A stretch of DNA of 64,000 bases from positions 307,166,781 through 307,230,780 of the forward strand of contig NC_059072.1 of the NCBI RefSeq assembly GCF_020497125.1, in the 5' to 3' direction. Below the pieces are notes generated by a model. The model had not been told where the DNA came from. It searched no databases and saw nothing but the letters and a program-made list of their open reading frames with translations. Positions 1 through 11,629 of this stretch are shown piece after piece. The number at the start of each line of letters is the position of its first letter. The first letter of the stretch is position 1. The stretch is from Mauremys mutica. Lineage: Eukaryota > Chordata > Testudines > Geoemydidae. Position numbers and translations under genes: made by a program.

Positions 1-45
1 TCATCAATTTGTTCCCAAACCTCCTCTAATGACACCTCAATCTGG

Positions 46-86
46 TGTCTGTTAGTCTATAAGGTGCCACAGGATTCTTTGCTGCT
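46..86 (+). mobile_element. 41-bp truncated retroposon tail with 12-bp target duplication
   Basis: The CR1 sequence is interrupted by 41 bp ending CTCTTTGCTGC-like sequence (here ATTCTTTGCTGCT). It is flanked by ACCTCAATCTGG at 34-45 and again at 87-98. The uninterrupted CR1 copy near 31.2 kb has this 12-mer only once, confirming an insertion with target-site duplication. Confidence 0.85.
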
Positions 87-536
87 ACCTCAATCTGGGA
101 CAGTTCCTCAGATTTGTCACCTAAAAAGAATGGCTCAGGTTTGGGAATCTCCCTCACATCCTCAGCCGTGAAAACCGATGCAAAGAATTTATTTTCTCCG
201 CAATGGCCTTATTGTCCTTGAGTGCTCTTTTAGCATCTCAATCGTCCATTGGCCCCCCACTGTTTGTTTAGAAGGCTTCCTGCTTCTGATGTACTTAAAA
301 AAAATTTTGCTATTACTTTTTGAGTCTTTGGCTAGCTGTTCAAAATCTTTTTTGGTCTTCCTAATTATATTTTCACACTTCATTTGCCAGAGTTTATGCT
401 CCTTTCTATATTCCTCACTAGAATTTAACTTCCACTTTTTAAAGGATGCCTTTTAACCTCGCACTGCTTCTTTTATTTTGTTGTTTAACCCCGGTGGCTC
501 TTTTTTGGTTCTCTTACAATGTTTTTTAGTACACAT

Positions 537-1521
537 TTAAGTTGGGCCTCTACTATGGTGTTTTTGAAAAGATTTTACTTTTGGTGCTGTACCTTTTAAT
601 TTCCATTTCACTAACCTCCTCATTTTTGTGTAGTTCCCCTTTCTGAAATTAAATGCTACAGCGTTGGGCTGCTGTGGTATTTTCCCTGCCCCAGGGACGT
701 TAAATTTAATTATATTGTCACTATTACCAAGCGGTTCGGCTATATTCACCTCTTGGACCAGATCCTGTGCTCCACATAGGACTAAATGAAGAATTGCCTC
801 TCCTCTTGTGGGTTCCAGGACTAGCTGCTCCAAGAAGCAGTCATTTAAGGTGTCAAGAAACTTATCTCTGCATCCTGTCCTGAGGTGACATGTACCCAGT
901 CAATATGGGGATAGTTGAAATCCCCCATTATTAATTATTATTATTAGAGTTTTTCATTTAATAGCCTTTCTAATCTCCCTGAGCATTTCACAGTCACTAT
1001 CACCATGCTGGTCAGTAATATATCCCTACTGCTATATTCTTATTAGAACATGGAATTATTACCCATAGAGATTCTGTGGTACAATTTGGTTCATTTAAGA
1101 TTTTTACTTCATTTCATTCTACACTTTCTTTCACATATAGTGCCACTCCCCCACCAACACGACCTGTTCTGTCCTGCCGATATATTTTGTACCTTAGTAT
1201 TACTGTATCCCATTGATTATCCTCATTCCAACAAGTTTCTGTTATGTTTATTATATCAATATCTTCATTTAATACAAGGTACTCTAGTTCACCCATCTTA
1301 TTATTTAGACTTCTAGCATTGGCATATAAGCACTTTAAAAATTTGTCACTTTTTAGCTGTCTGCCATTACATGATGTAATTGAATGGGACTTTTTTTCAT
1401 TTGCCTGTTTTTCATCAGATCCTATCTGTATTTTATCATCTTCCATCCTCTCCTCCTCCTTAGGACATAGAGAATCTCCATTAATAGATCCTACCCTAAG
1501 GGATGTCTCTGTCCGAACCAC
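537..1521 (-). pseudogene. CR1 ORF2 apurinic-like endonuclease remnant
   Basis: The 5' part (1521-1114) reads KCLYANARSLNNKMGELE, then DIIN.TETCWNED and GRVGGGVALYVKES, the typical CR1 endonuclease opening. The 3' part (833-537) reads LVLEPTRGEAILHLVL and LGNSDNIIKFNV, the end of the domain. The middle is disrupted. Endonuclease nicking of target DNA primes reverse transcription in this family. Confidence 0.8.
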
Positions 1522-1569
1522 GTTCTCTTCTGCACCTGTTGGCTTTCCCTCACCCTTAGTTTAAAAACT

Positions 1570-2110
1570 GCTCTATGACCTTTTTAATGTTAAGTCCAGC
1601 AATCTGGTTCCATTTTGGTTTAGGTGGAGCCCATCCTTCCTGTATTGGCTCTCCCTTTCCCAAAAGTTTCCCCAGTTCCTAATAAATCTAAATCCCTCCT
1701 CCCTACACCATCGTCTCATCCACGCATTGAGACCCCGCAGTTCTGCCTGCCTAACGCCCTGTGTGTGGAACTGGATGCATTTCGGAGAATGTTACTATGG
1801 AGGTCCTGCACTTCAATCTTGTACCTTGCAGCCAAAATTTGGCCTCCAGGAAGTCTCTCGTACTCTTCCCTATGTCATTGGTACCTACATGTACCACGAC
1901 CACTGGCTTCTCCCCAGCACTTCGGAGAAGTCTATCTAAATGCCTGGAGAGATCCACAACCTTCGCACCAGGCAGGCAAGTCACCATGTGGTTCTCCCAC
2001 TCATTGCAAACTCAGCTATGTTTCTAATGATCAAATCGCCCATTACTAATACCTGTCCCTTCCTAATATTCTACCACCCTCAAATATTCCTTATTGACAC
2101 TAACAACTAG
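1570..2110 (-). pseudogene. CR1 ORF1 esterase-like domain remnant
   Basis: A readable stretch at 1987-1751 contains DLSRHLDRLLRSAGEKPVVV followed by VHVGTNDIGK. The VGTND block is the conserved segment of the SGNH/GDSL esterase domain known in ORF1 of CR1-group LINEs. It lies just upstream of the endonuclease ORF on the same strand, as expected. Stops interrupt the flanks. Confidence 0.7.
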
Positions 2111-2821
2111 CTTGTACTTGAATAGTCAGGTGTAAATGTGATTTTTTATTTTATTTTTTTTAAGAACAGGTTTTTCAGTGTCTATGCTCTCCAGGTGGGC
2201 CTGCCTGTTCCCCAGGCCTTGGCTCCTGCAATATTGTCCAGGCAGTTCAGTTCAGAATTTCCTTTCTGGTAGGAGTACTGGACAACCATAAGGCCAGAAG
2301 ATGACAGACAGACAGACACACTTTAAAGGAAAGCTGAGATTCTGGAGCCCAGTTTCTGGCTGCAATATACAGAGGACCTGGCTCATAACACTGGCAGAAA
2401 AAATGGTTACTAACCTTCCGTAACTGTTGTTCTCGAGATGTGTTGCTCCTTTCCATTCCAATGTACATGTGCGCTCTCCCAGAGCACCACTGCTGGAAAG
2501 TTTTTCCCTAAGTAGTATCCGTCAGGTCAGCTCTAGTGCCCACTGGAGTCACACTGGTATGTAGGCCCTGCCAATCCCTCTGTTCCTTCTTGCCGGCTAG
2601 CTCTGACAGAGGGATGGGGGATGAGGGGGTTTGGAATGGACATGAACACATCATCTCTAAGAAACAGTTATGGGACGTTAGTAACCATTTTTTCTTCTTC
2701 GAGTGCTTGCTCATGTCCATTCCCATGTAGGTAACTCACAAGCAGATGTAGCGGGAGGGTTCAGAGTTCACTGACAAGCAGATTGTAGCACCGCTCTGCA
2801 AAACCCAGCATTGTCTCTAGC

Positions 2822-3545
2822 CTATTGAATGATGATGTCGTGAAATTCGAAAGTGTGGACTGAAGACCATGTTGCTGCTTTACAGATGTCCGGGATAGGG
2901 ACCTGTGCCACAAATGCAGCTGAAAATGTTTGTGCCCTTGTGGAGTGTGCCGTCAAGGCAGGAGCAGGGACCTTCGCCAGGTCATAACACGTGCAGATAC
3001 AGGATGTGATCCACAATGAAATTCTCTGGGCTGAGTCTGGAAGACCCTTCATCCTGTCTGCAACAGCCACAAAAAGTTGAGTCATTTTCGGAAATAATGT
3101 AGTTCTATGTAGAAGGCCAGCGCATGTCTGACATCTAATGAGTGATACCTCTGCTCTTGTTTGTTGGCATGCAGTTTTGGACAGAAGACCGGAAGGAATA
3201 TGTCCTGGTTACTATGGAATTGTGACACCATGTTTGGGAGGAAGGCTGGGTTAGGCTGTAGCTGGACCTTGTCCTTGAAGAATACCATGTATGGAGGTTC
3301 TGAAGTAAGGGCCCTAATCTCTGAAACCCGTCTGGCTGAAGAAATGGTCGCCAGGAAGGCCACCTTCCAGGACAAGTAGAGCAGAGAACATGTTGCCAAT
3401 GGATCAAAATGCGAACCCATGAGCCTGGACAATGGCAGGTTGAGATCACAGGGCAGAATTGGTTGACGTACCTAGGGGTACAGCCTGTCAAGTCCCTTGA
3501 GAAACTGACAGCAGATCGAGTTTGCAAAGATAGACTGGCCATTCA
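2822..3545 (-). pseudogene. DIRS tyrosine recombinase remnant
   Basis: Two frames carry the catalytic landmarks: SSARRVSEIRALTSE (3432-3082), with the first catalytic Arg region, and AHSTRAQTFSAAFVAQV (3085-2822), the HxxR box, followed by a Trp-containing segment. This enzyme replaces integrase in DIRS elements. A frame break between the two parts shows it is inactivated. Confidence 0.8.
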
Positions 3546-3794
3546 CCCATGGGAGAAACACTGAAACTGAAGCGAGGTGGACTCTAATAGAGGACACCGA
3601 TAGTCCCTGCTGCTTCAGGTGTAGCAAGTAGTCCAGAATGAATGGCACTGATGCCTGTGTGGGTGAGACACCTTTCTGTGCTGGCCAGATCGAGAACCTT
3701 TTCCACGTTCCACGTATGTTGCTCTAGTGGACAGCTTTCTGCTCCCTAAAAGAACTTCTTGAACCGTCCCGGAGCATGCTAGCTCAGAGGGGCT

Positions 3795-5493
3795 CAGCCA
3801 TGGAGCTTCCCGGCTGTGAGATGAAGGGATTCAAGGTTCAGGTGACACAGGTGACCACGGTCCTGGGATATCAGGAGTGGAACCTGAGGTAGTCGGATTG
3901 GTGTTTCTACTGATAGGTTCAAAAGCGTCGTGAACCAGTGCTGGCGAGGCCAGGCTGAGGCTATCAGGGTGACTCGCGCTCTGTCCCGTCTGATCCTCGG
4001 CAAGACCTTGTGTATGAGATAAATGGGTGGGAATGCATAGAACAGATGAACCATCCATAGCAAGAGGAAGGCATCTGTCAGAGATCCTGGACTGTGGCCC
4101 AGGAAAGAGCAGAATCGGAGACATTTCCTGTTTTGCCTTGTTACAAATAGATCTATTTGGGAAGTTCCCCACTTCTGGAAAATGACTTAGGATCTCTGGG
4201 CAGATAGACCACTTGTGGTGGTTGGAGAAATCCTTGCTAAGATGATCTGCTAGTTTGTTCTGAAAACCCAGCAGATAGGAGGCCTTGAGGTGAATCACGT
4301 GGGCTATGCAAAATTCCCATAAGCGAAGTACCTCATGGCACCAGTGAGAGGAGTGTGCCCTACCCTGTCTGTTGATATAGAACATGGCTGTTGTGTTGTC
4401 TGTAAGGACTTGCTATGTGGGGCTGAAATGCCTGGCAGGCCAGGCTAACTGCCTTGAGCTTTCTGACATTGATGTGCAACATGAGCTCCTCTGGAGATCC
4501 GAGGCCCTGAGTCCTGAAGGACTCCAAGTGAGCTCCCCACTGCATTGCCAAAGCATCTGTGATGAGAGACACTGAAGGTTGGGGTCTTGAGAAAGGGACT
4601 CCTGCACACACCACTAGCAGATCTAACCACCATTCAAGGGAAGTAATCACTAATGGAGGAATTGTAATGACTGAGTCTAGATGATGTCGGCTTGGTGAGT
4701 ATACTGACAGCAGCCACCCCTAGAGAGATCTGAGCATTTATGAGCAGACCTATGTTTTGGAAGGTCTCACATCTGCCTCTACCTGAACTCTGGACTGACC
4801 TTGGATCAGCCAATCGCTGAGGTACAGATATCTGAACCCCTTGTCTCCTCAGGAAGGCTGCAATGACTGTCATACACCAAGGCCGCCGAAAGACTGAACA
4901 GGAGCACCGTAAATTGTTAGTGCACATGGTTCATGACAAATCTGAGGAACCTTCTGTGTCCCTGAAAGATAGCAATGTGGAAATACACATCTTTTAAGTT
5001 GAGGGCAGTGTACCAGTCCCCAGGATCCAAGGATGGAATGATGGAGGCCAAGGAGACCATGCAGAACTTAGTTTCTTCATGAATTTGTTGAGGTTTCGCA
5101 GGTCCAGAATCGGTCTCAGACCACTGTTGGCTTTCCAGATTAGGAAATATCCCTTAGCTCTGGTGGAACCTCCTCCACTGCTCCCATCCTTAGGAGCTAT
5201 TGCACCTCTTGGGCTAGATGTTGCTCGTGAAAAGAGTCCCTGAAGAGATATGGGAAGGAGGGTGGGAAGGAGAGGGAACAACAAAACTGAAGGATGTATC
5301 CCAGTGCTATTGTGCATAGCACCCATTGCTCCAAGGTGATACGGGCCCATGCCCAATAGAAGTGGGATAACCAGCCCATAAAAAATGGGGAATTTGGATC
5401 CACAAACTGTCCTGGTACATCATCCCTGGGCTTCCCATCAAAAAGCCTGCTTCGACTTTGCCAAGTGTCTGGGGGGTGCAGGCGCACATACAA
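3795..5493 (-). pseudogene. DIRS reverse transcriptase / RNase H remnant
   Basis: The RT opening NSGLRPILDLRNLNKFMKKL lies near 5155-5095. An RNase H region follows at about 4650-4260, with MFYINRQGRA and LADHLSKDF. Then comes a connection region (LFYAFPPIYLIHKVLPRIRR and SAWPRQHWFTTLLNLSV, 4050-3900). At least four frame changes are needed to read through, so no full enzyme can be made. Confidence 0.8.
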
Positions 5494-5989
5494 ATAAAGG
5501 CTGTGGGGGGAGGTTTCCTCCTATAGCCCCTGCTCCTCCTTCTGCTATAGTCCTGTTGAACTGGCGGGGGGAAGAAGCGAGCTGTCTGCTGTGGCCTAGG
5601 GTGCCTTCGTCATTGGGGCTGGAGTATGAAGGCCCAAAGACTTAAAACTTCACATTTTAAAGAGCCACAGTGAAGTCCGTCTGATCAGAAAAGAGCGACG
5701 TGCCCTCAAAGGGCAGGTTGTGCAAAGTTTGTTGGACCTTGTGCGGCAAGCCCGAGCTTTTCCACATAGCCACAGCCGAAGCCATGGATTAGGCTACAGA
5801 ATCCACCTCATCCAGGGCTGCCTGTAGTGACGCCTTTGCCACAGACTTGCCTTCCTCTACAAGAGCTGCAAACGCATCGACTCCTGAGGCAGCAACTCCT
5901 TACATTTCAGCATAGAGTCCCAGAAGTTGCAATGGTACCTGCTCAGGAGCACCTGCTGATTGGCGATCCTGAGCTGGAGACCCCCTGTC

Positions 5990-6634
5990 AAATAGACCTT
6001 CCTCCCAAAAAGGTCTAACTTTTTTGTGTCCTTAGTCTTAGGTGCCAGTTCCTGTTGGCCCTGCCTTTTCCATTTATTAGCTGCCACACCACCAAAGAGC
6101 CCAGGGGTGGGTGCGTGTACAGGAACTTGAACCCTTTTCCAGGACAAAGTATCTTTTTTGCCATCAGCTGCAGGGATGCCGGAATCTGCCACAATGCCCT
6201 GATGGTGTCTATGATGGCATCATTCATTGCCAACATCACTCTCGCAGGGCCCATTGCTGTCAGGATGTCCACCAGGGAGTAGGAGGACTCTCTAATGTCC
6301 TCCACCTGGATCCCCAGATTCTGAACTACCCTCCATAGAGGCTCTTGATGTGCTTTATAATCCTCCTGTGGGGGCACAATATCAGTTCCCGTGGCCGCCT
6401 CATCGGGGAATAGGAGGAAGACACCTGAACCAGCACTGGGCCCTGCTCCTCTCCCTCGGCACCAGCAGGGCTTAAAATCCCTACAGATCTTGCACCGCTC
6501 CTGCACGTGAGCTTCCCCCAGACACTTGAGATAGCTGGAATAGGGGTCATGCACAGGCATAGGCTTGTGACAAGATTTCCAAGGCTTGAAACCCACAAAT
6601 TGAGGAATGCCTCCATGCTGGAGGTTAACCCCAT
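5990..6634 (-). pseudogene. DIRS gag-like ORF remnant
   Basis: The frame at 6596-6015 is open for 193 codons. It carries CLGEAHVQERCKICRDFKP, a Cys/His-spaced block typical of DIRS ORF1 products, then a long region without other recognisable motifs. It is the first coding unit of the element in transcript order. Confidence 0.65.
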
Positions 6635-7019
6635 TTAGTTAGCTGGAACCTCATTAGTAATTAAGTTTCTGTTGTTAAGTACAATCAACTACATACAATA
6701 AGAGTAGAGAAAAACTGACTGAGGAGCACTTGCAACAAGAATGAGTCATAGTTCCAGCGACCATCTCGGATGATAAGAAGGAACTGAGGTGTTGGTAGGG
6801 TCTTTTATACTGGTGCTATGAGCACATGACTCAAGGGGACACCAGAACTGACACAATGGATACCACTGAGGGGAAAACTTTCCGGTGGCGGTGCTTGAGG
6901 CGAGCACACCCCTACACTGGAATGGACATAAGCATATCCTCGAAGAAGAATGTCTTTGTTCTGTGTTCATGCAGAGATCAGAGGAAGCATCCCAAGTGAC
7001 GTGGGCACCTGGCTTGAGT

Positions 7020-8140
7020 AGAGGTTTTCTAGTGCTCTAGCAGTTTCTGCTCCCATTGAAGATGATGGCAACACTTCAATGGCAGTAAGATGGGCTCTGA
7101 CCTCACAGGGAAAAGAGGAAGTTAATGAGAGCTTCAGCTAATCCAAGTATATACAACATTTGGTGGTGGAGAAGTCTTCTTTGCCAACGCCTCACCCTCA
7201 AACATCTATTGGTGCCTGAACCTGGGCACAGTAATTGAACTGAAATCACCCCTCATACAAACATTGACTTTCACGGTTAGAGTTTCCCTTAAGATTAGAA
7301 TTTTGGTCTCATCATTTCAGTCTAGAAACCCACCTTTTCTCCTGTTTCTTTTACAGGCTGAGTAGGGGCATTCCAAGTGATTACAGCACATCCCAGATAG
7401 CCTAGCTTCCTCTCTTCCTGACTGGGCAGTTGACCTCAGACAATTCACTAAACCTCATTGTGTCTCAGTTTTCCTATCTGAAAAAAAATAATTTTTAGTT
7501 TACCTCCCTTATGCTGTAATACACAGAGTAGTTCATGGGTTGTAAAGCACTTCTGAGATCATGGTGTGAAAGGGACACATGGGGTGAACGGGGTTATATT
7601 CACTTTTAAGACATTCTTTGTGGCTCTTTACATCAAGTGAAGTACTGAAGTTTGAAAGCATGGTGAGAATCCACTGGATATGGGAGTAGGAAGTTCCTAC
7701 TAGCCAAACAGATGCAGTTCAGACTATAGAGAACAAACTCAAATTGTTCCAACAGCTGTATTACAATTCTAATCTTAATATCCTTTTGCTCAATTTCATG
7801 TTAACGTATTCATTTTTTTTTGCCATCAGAAGTGCTAGGAAGGAAGAATGAAATGGGATCAGCTTAGTTTGAGCTAGTGATAATCTTGTACAGTCCTTGC
7901 ATTTCCTTTGTCTATGATGCATCATCTACCATTTCTATAGCTAATCCTAATGCTCAGTTTCTGTTGGGCGGTCTAGTAGATTAGAGATTCTTTAGTAGAA
8001 TAGAGAATTCCCAGGTACAATACTGCAACCAAGTGGAATGTGTTGAACTCAGTGAGCTCCCAGCAACCTACGTGAATTATCATGAATGGCAATGGCTCTT
8101 GCTTAAGACGATACTGGCATAAATTTTGCTTAAGGGACAT
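7020..8140. other. intergenic, no gene seen; one MIR-like relic
   Basis: AT-rich unique-looking sequence. A CORE-SINE/MIR relic on the plus strand covers about 7390-7610. I see no coding or RNA gene in the rest. Confidence 0.5.
7390..7610 (+). repeat. MIR-like CORE-SINE relic
   Basis: It has the familiar block ACCTCAGACAATTCACTAAA ... CTCAGTTTTCCTATCTG followed by GTAAAGCACTTCTGAGAT, matching MIR-type elements in order and orientation. Divergence is high. Confidence 0.6.
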
Positions 8141-8144
8141 ACAG

Positions 8145-10110
8145 AGCCAGGACTGTAGGACTGGAAGGGACCTCAATAGGTCATCTGGTCCAGTCCTCTG
8201 CAATGAGACAGGATTAAATATTATCTAAATCATCCCTGACAGGTGTTTGTTTAACCTGTTCATAAAACCCTTCAATGACAGAGATTCAACTTTCCTAGTT
8301 TGTTCCAGTGCTTAACTACCCTGACAGTTAGGAAGTTTCTCCTCATGTCTAACCTAAATATCTCTTGCTGCAATTTAAACCCATTACTTCTTGTCCTGTC
8401 CTCAGTGGATAAGGAGAATTTATAACCCTCCTCTTATTAACCACTTTTCATGTACTCGAAGACTATGATGTCGCCCCACAGTCTCTTCTCCAGATTAAAC
8501 AAGCCCAAGTTTTTTTTAAATCTCCTCATAAATTATATTTCTAAACCATAAATCATTTTTTGTTGCTCTCCTCTGGACTTTCTCCAATTTGTCCACATCT
8601 TTCCTGAAGTGTGGCACCCAGAACTGGATACAATACCCCACCAGAGGCCTTATTAGTGCTCAATAGAGTGGAAGAATTACTACTTGTGTCTTGCTTACAA
8701 TGTTCCTGCTAATACATCTCAGAATGATGTTCACGTTTTGTGCAACAGTATTACATTGTTGACTTATAGTTTGTGATCCACTATAGCCCCCAGATCCTTT
8801 TCTGCAGTACTCCTTCCTAGGCAGTCATTTCCCATTTTGTATGTGTGCAATTGATTATCCCTTCCCAAGTATAGTACTTTGCATTTGTCCTTAGTGAATT
8901 TCATCCTATTTACTCCAGACCATTTCTCCAGTTTGTCAAAATCATTTAGAAGTCTAATCCTGTACTCCAATATGCTTAAAATACCTCCCAGTTTGGTATC
9001 ATCCACGAAGTGTATTGATGCCATTATAGTCATTTATGAAGATACTGTATAGAACTGGATCCAAGTCAGATCCCTGCAGGACCCCACTTGATCTGCCTTT
9101 CCAGCTTGACCGTGAACCATAACTACTCCGAGTACCGTTTTCCAAACAGTTGTGCACCCACCTTATAGAAGGTTCATCTAGCCTGTACTTCCCTGGTTTG
9201 CTTAAGAGAAGGTCATGTGAAATAGTATCAATTTCCTTACGAAAGTCAAGATATCACATCTACTGCCCCCACCCCCCATCCACAAGACTGTTACTTATCA
9301 ACTTATTACTTTGTGTGCTTATAAATCAATTGTTTGATTATTTACTCCATTATTTTTCAGGGTACTGAAGTTAAGCTGACTAGTCTAATTCCCTGAATTG
9401 TCCTTATTCCCCTTTTTTATAGATAGGTACTATGTTTGCCCTCCTCCAGTCCTCTGGGATCTCTCCTGTCCTCCATGAGTTTTCAGAGATAATCACTAAT
9501 GGCTCAGATCTTTTCAGCCAGTTCCTTAAAAGTTCTAGGATGTATTTCATCAGGTCCTGTTTGCTTGAAGACATCTACCTTGTCAAAGTAATCCCTAACT
9601 AATTTCCCCTATTTTAGCCTAATATCCTATCCTATTTACATTGATGTTCACTATATCAGTTATCCAGTTAGTGGTAAACTTTGAAAACAAACCAAAAAAA
9701 GGCACTGAACATTCAGCCATTGATGCATTTTTTGTTATAGTCTTTCCCTTCCCATTGTGTAATCAGCCTACCCTGTCCTGGGTCTTCCTTTTGCTTCTAA
9801 ACCTATTTGTAAAATATTTTCTTGTTACCCTTTATGGCACTAGTTAATTTAATCTTATTTTGTGCCTTGGCCTTTCTAATTTTGTCCCTACACATTGGTG
9901 GTTTTTTTTCATATCCATCTTTTGTAATTTATCTAGTTTCTACTTTTTGTATGGCTTTTCTGAATTTCAGGTCTTTGAAGATCTCCTGGTTAAGGCAGGG
10001 TGGCCTCTTACTTCCTATCTTTCCCATGCATTGGGAGAGTTTGCTCTTGTGCCTGTAATAAATGTCTCTCTAAAAAACGACCAACTTTCCTGAACTTTTT
10101 GCCTTTACCT
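8145..10110 (-). mobile_element. CR1 LINE, 3' half including the 3' end
   Basis: The minus strand reads from the endonuclease/RT linker (about 10.1 kb) through RT blocks to the 3' UTR. The clearest coding part is 9033-8764, with FVDDTKLGGIL, FDKLEKWSGVNRMKFTKDKC and STAEKDLGAIVDHKL. The 3' tail near 8215-8150 has the CR1 ending (GGTCCCTTCCAGTCCTACAG). There are many stops, so it is inactive. Confidence 0.85.
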
Positions 10111-10149
10111 TAGATGCAAAACTAAGATCTAGTCTGTTAATCTAGAAGC

Positions 10150-10391
10150 TAGCCACCCCCTCTCCCCCAACTAAAAGCAGTTAAAACTAAAGATGGGGCA
10201 GCTCTGACTGGCTGCCTTTATTCAGGAGGCAGCAGAGACAAGCCAATTACCCCTCTCCCCCAAAGACTGACTGGTTTTCCCCATTGGGTTTTGTGATCCT
10301 CCTATGGATCAGAGGTGGGTTGTCAGCGGGGCTTGAACCTAGGATCCACTAGATCTAAAAGCGTGAGCCTCTATTGCTTGAACTAAAGGAC
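10150..10391 (-). repeat. tRNA-derived SINE (turtle-type Pol III SINE)
   Basis: The minus strand starts GTCCTTTAGTTCAAGCAATA (A-box-like) and carries CCTAGGTTCAAGCCCCGC, with a B-box GGTTCAAGCC, about 50 nt later, as in a tRNA. A unique-type body follows. The layout and sequence match the tRNA-derived SINEs I associate with cryptodiran turtles. It is a repeat, not a functional tRNA gene. Confidence 0.7.
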
Positions 10392-10542
10392 TTACACACT
10401 TTTGGCAGAAAGATTCAAACTTTCTATGCAGAATAGCCACTAGAGTGGGAAGAAAGACCCAAACTGTTAATGGGGTACATATTTGTCCTATAGCGAATAA
10501 AACTAAGACAAAGCCACAACTGATCTAAACAACATGGAATCT

Positions 10543-10807
10543 CAGGGCAGGTCTGCACTACAAATGTGGTGCTAGCGTGATTTTGATGAAGACTCTCTAA
10601 GCTGCCGGGAGAAAGCTCTTCTGGCAGTTTAGTAATTCCATCTCCATGAGAGGCGGCAGCTATTTCAGCAGGAGAGCTCTTCCTGCTAACATAGTGCTGT
10701 CTACACTGGTGCTTAGGTCGGTATAACTACGTTGCTTAGGGGTGTGGATTATCCATATGCCTGAGTGACGCTGTTATACTGAAGTAATTTTGTAGCGTAG
10801 ACCAGGG
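10543..10807. mobile_element. short TIR DNA transposon (MITE)
   Basis: Ends are inverted: CAGGGCAGGTCTGCACTACA on the left, and the reverse complement of GTAGCGTAGACCAGGG on the right. It has no coding capacity. The inner segment CTTAGGGGTGTGGATTAT resembles the MITE fragment at 61.9 kb. Confidence 0.65.
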
Positions 10808-11149
10808 TTAAGTCCAATTACAACTCTCTTTCCTGTCTTACAGCAATAGAAAAATCTACACTATTGACTAACACTTGAATGGATTGTCTTCTAAAGGAAA
10901 CTGCTTTCATTTCCATCTCTGCCTCTCCCAAACCAACTTTTTATAGTACTATAATTCACATTGTTTCTCTGAACTGTTTGTTTTCTTTCTGGCTTGCAAA
11001 ATAAATTCTTTGAGGCACTTAAATGCATGCCTTTAGAAGAAGTATCCACAATGCAAAATATCACATTCCAAAGAATCTTTGGAACAATAATAATGATAAA
11101 AACCAGGCATACTGATCTCTGCCACGTTATGCAAGAGAGTTGTCGTAAA

Positions 11150-11360
11150 TCAGAGAGGAAGGATGGTTCTGTGGTTAAAGCACTGAAACTCTGATTTTGG
11201 AGCTCTGGGTTCACTGCTTTGCCACATTCTTCTTGTGTGACCATGGGCAGGTGGTCACTGTGCCTCAGTTCTTCTGAGAAATGGGCATATTTTCCTACAA
11301 TTTTTAATTAGTTACAGTAGCATCCACTATGTGCTAGGCACTTCCCAAACACTTAAGGGA
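11150..11360 (+). repeat. MIR-like CORE-SINE relic
   Basis: It reads GGTTAAAGCACTGAAACTCT, GGGTTCACTGCTTTGCCACA, TGTGTGACCATGGGCAGG and GTGCCTCAGTTCTTC in MIR order. It is the clearest MIR in the window. It lies just beyond the likely RCBTB1 poly(A) site. Confidence 0.7.
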
Positions 11361-11629
11361 AGCCCATACCTCATAGGAGTGTCACGATAAATTCATTGAC
11401 ATTTGAGAGAGACCAATATTACATTGATGGAGGCCAAGTAAGTACGTGGATAAATTCTCTTCTATTTCCGGACGTACGGATTGAGAGTGTAACACCACTT
11501 GTTTGGCATATAGAGTTGGATTGGGACTGGATTCTGTCAATTCACATTTGCCACACTATTTGTAACTTCATTCTGTGGTAGATGCAATAAAAGATGTGAC
11601 ATTTCCTTCAAGTCAGAAGAGTTGACAGT

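Larger units (their letters stand above)
1..2130 (-). mobile_element. CR1-type LINE, degraded, 5' and middle parts
   Basis: Minus strand, continuing off the left edge. In transcript order it carries an ORF1 esterase-like part (about 2110-1570), the start of ORF2 endonuclease (1521-1114), a later endonuclease part (833-537), and the start of the reverse transcriptase region near 180-1. The RT start matches, almost base for base, the related copy at 29.75-32.8 kb. Frames are broken by stops and indels, so it is inactive. Confidence 0.85.
2395..6965 (-). mobile_element. DIRS-type (tyrosine recombinase) retrotransposon, degraded
   Basis: In minus-strand order: a terminal repeat, a gag-like ORF region, reverse transcriptase, RNase H, tyrosine recombinase, and an inverted terminal region. 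The ends at about 2430-2480 and 6895-6955 are inverted copies sharing a TCGAGRAT / TCCATTCCARTGTA pattern. A related internal copy lies at 2630-2740. This non-LTR layout with inverted ends and a recombinase instead of an integrase is the DIRS group, known in turtles, lizards, amphibians and fish. Multiple stops and frameshifts make it inactive. Confidence 0.85.

Noticed and set aside
10320..10391. A functional tRNA gene on the minus strand
   Set aside because: A-box and B-box-like parts are present, but the cloverleaf is imperfect and it continues into a SINE body.
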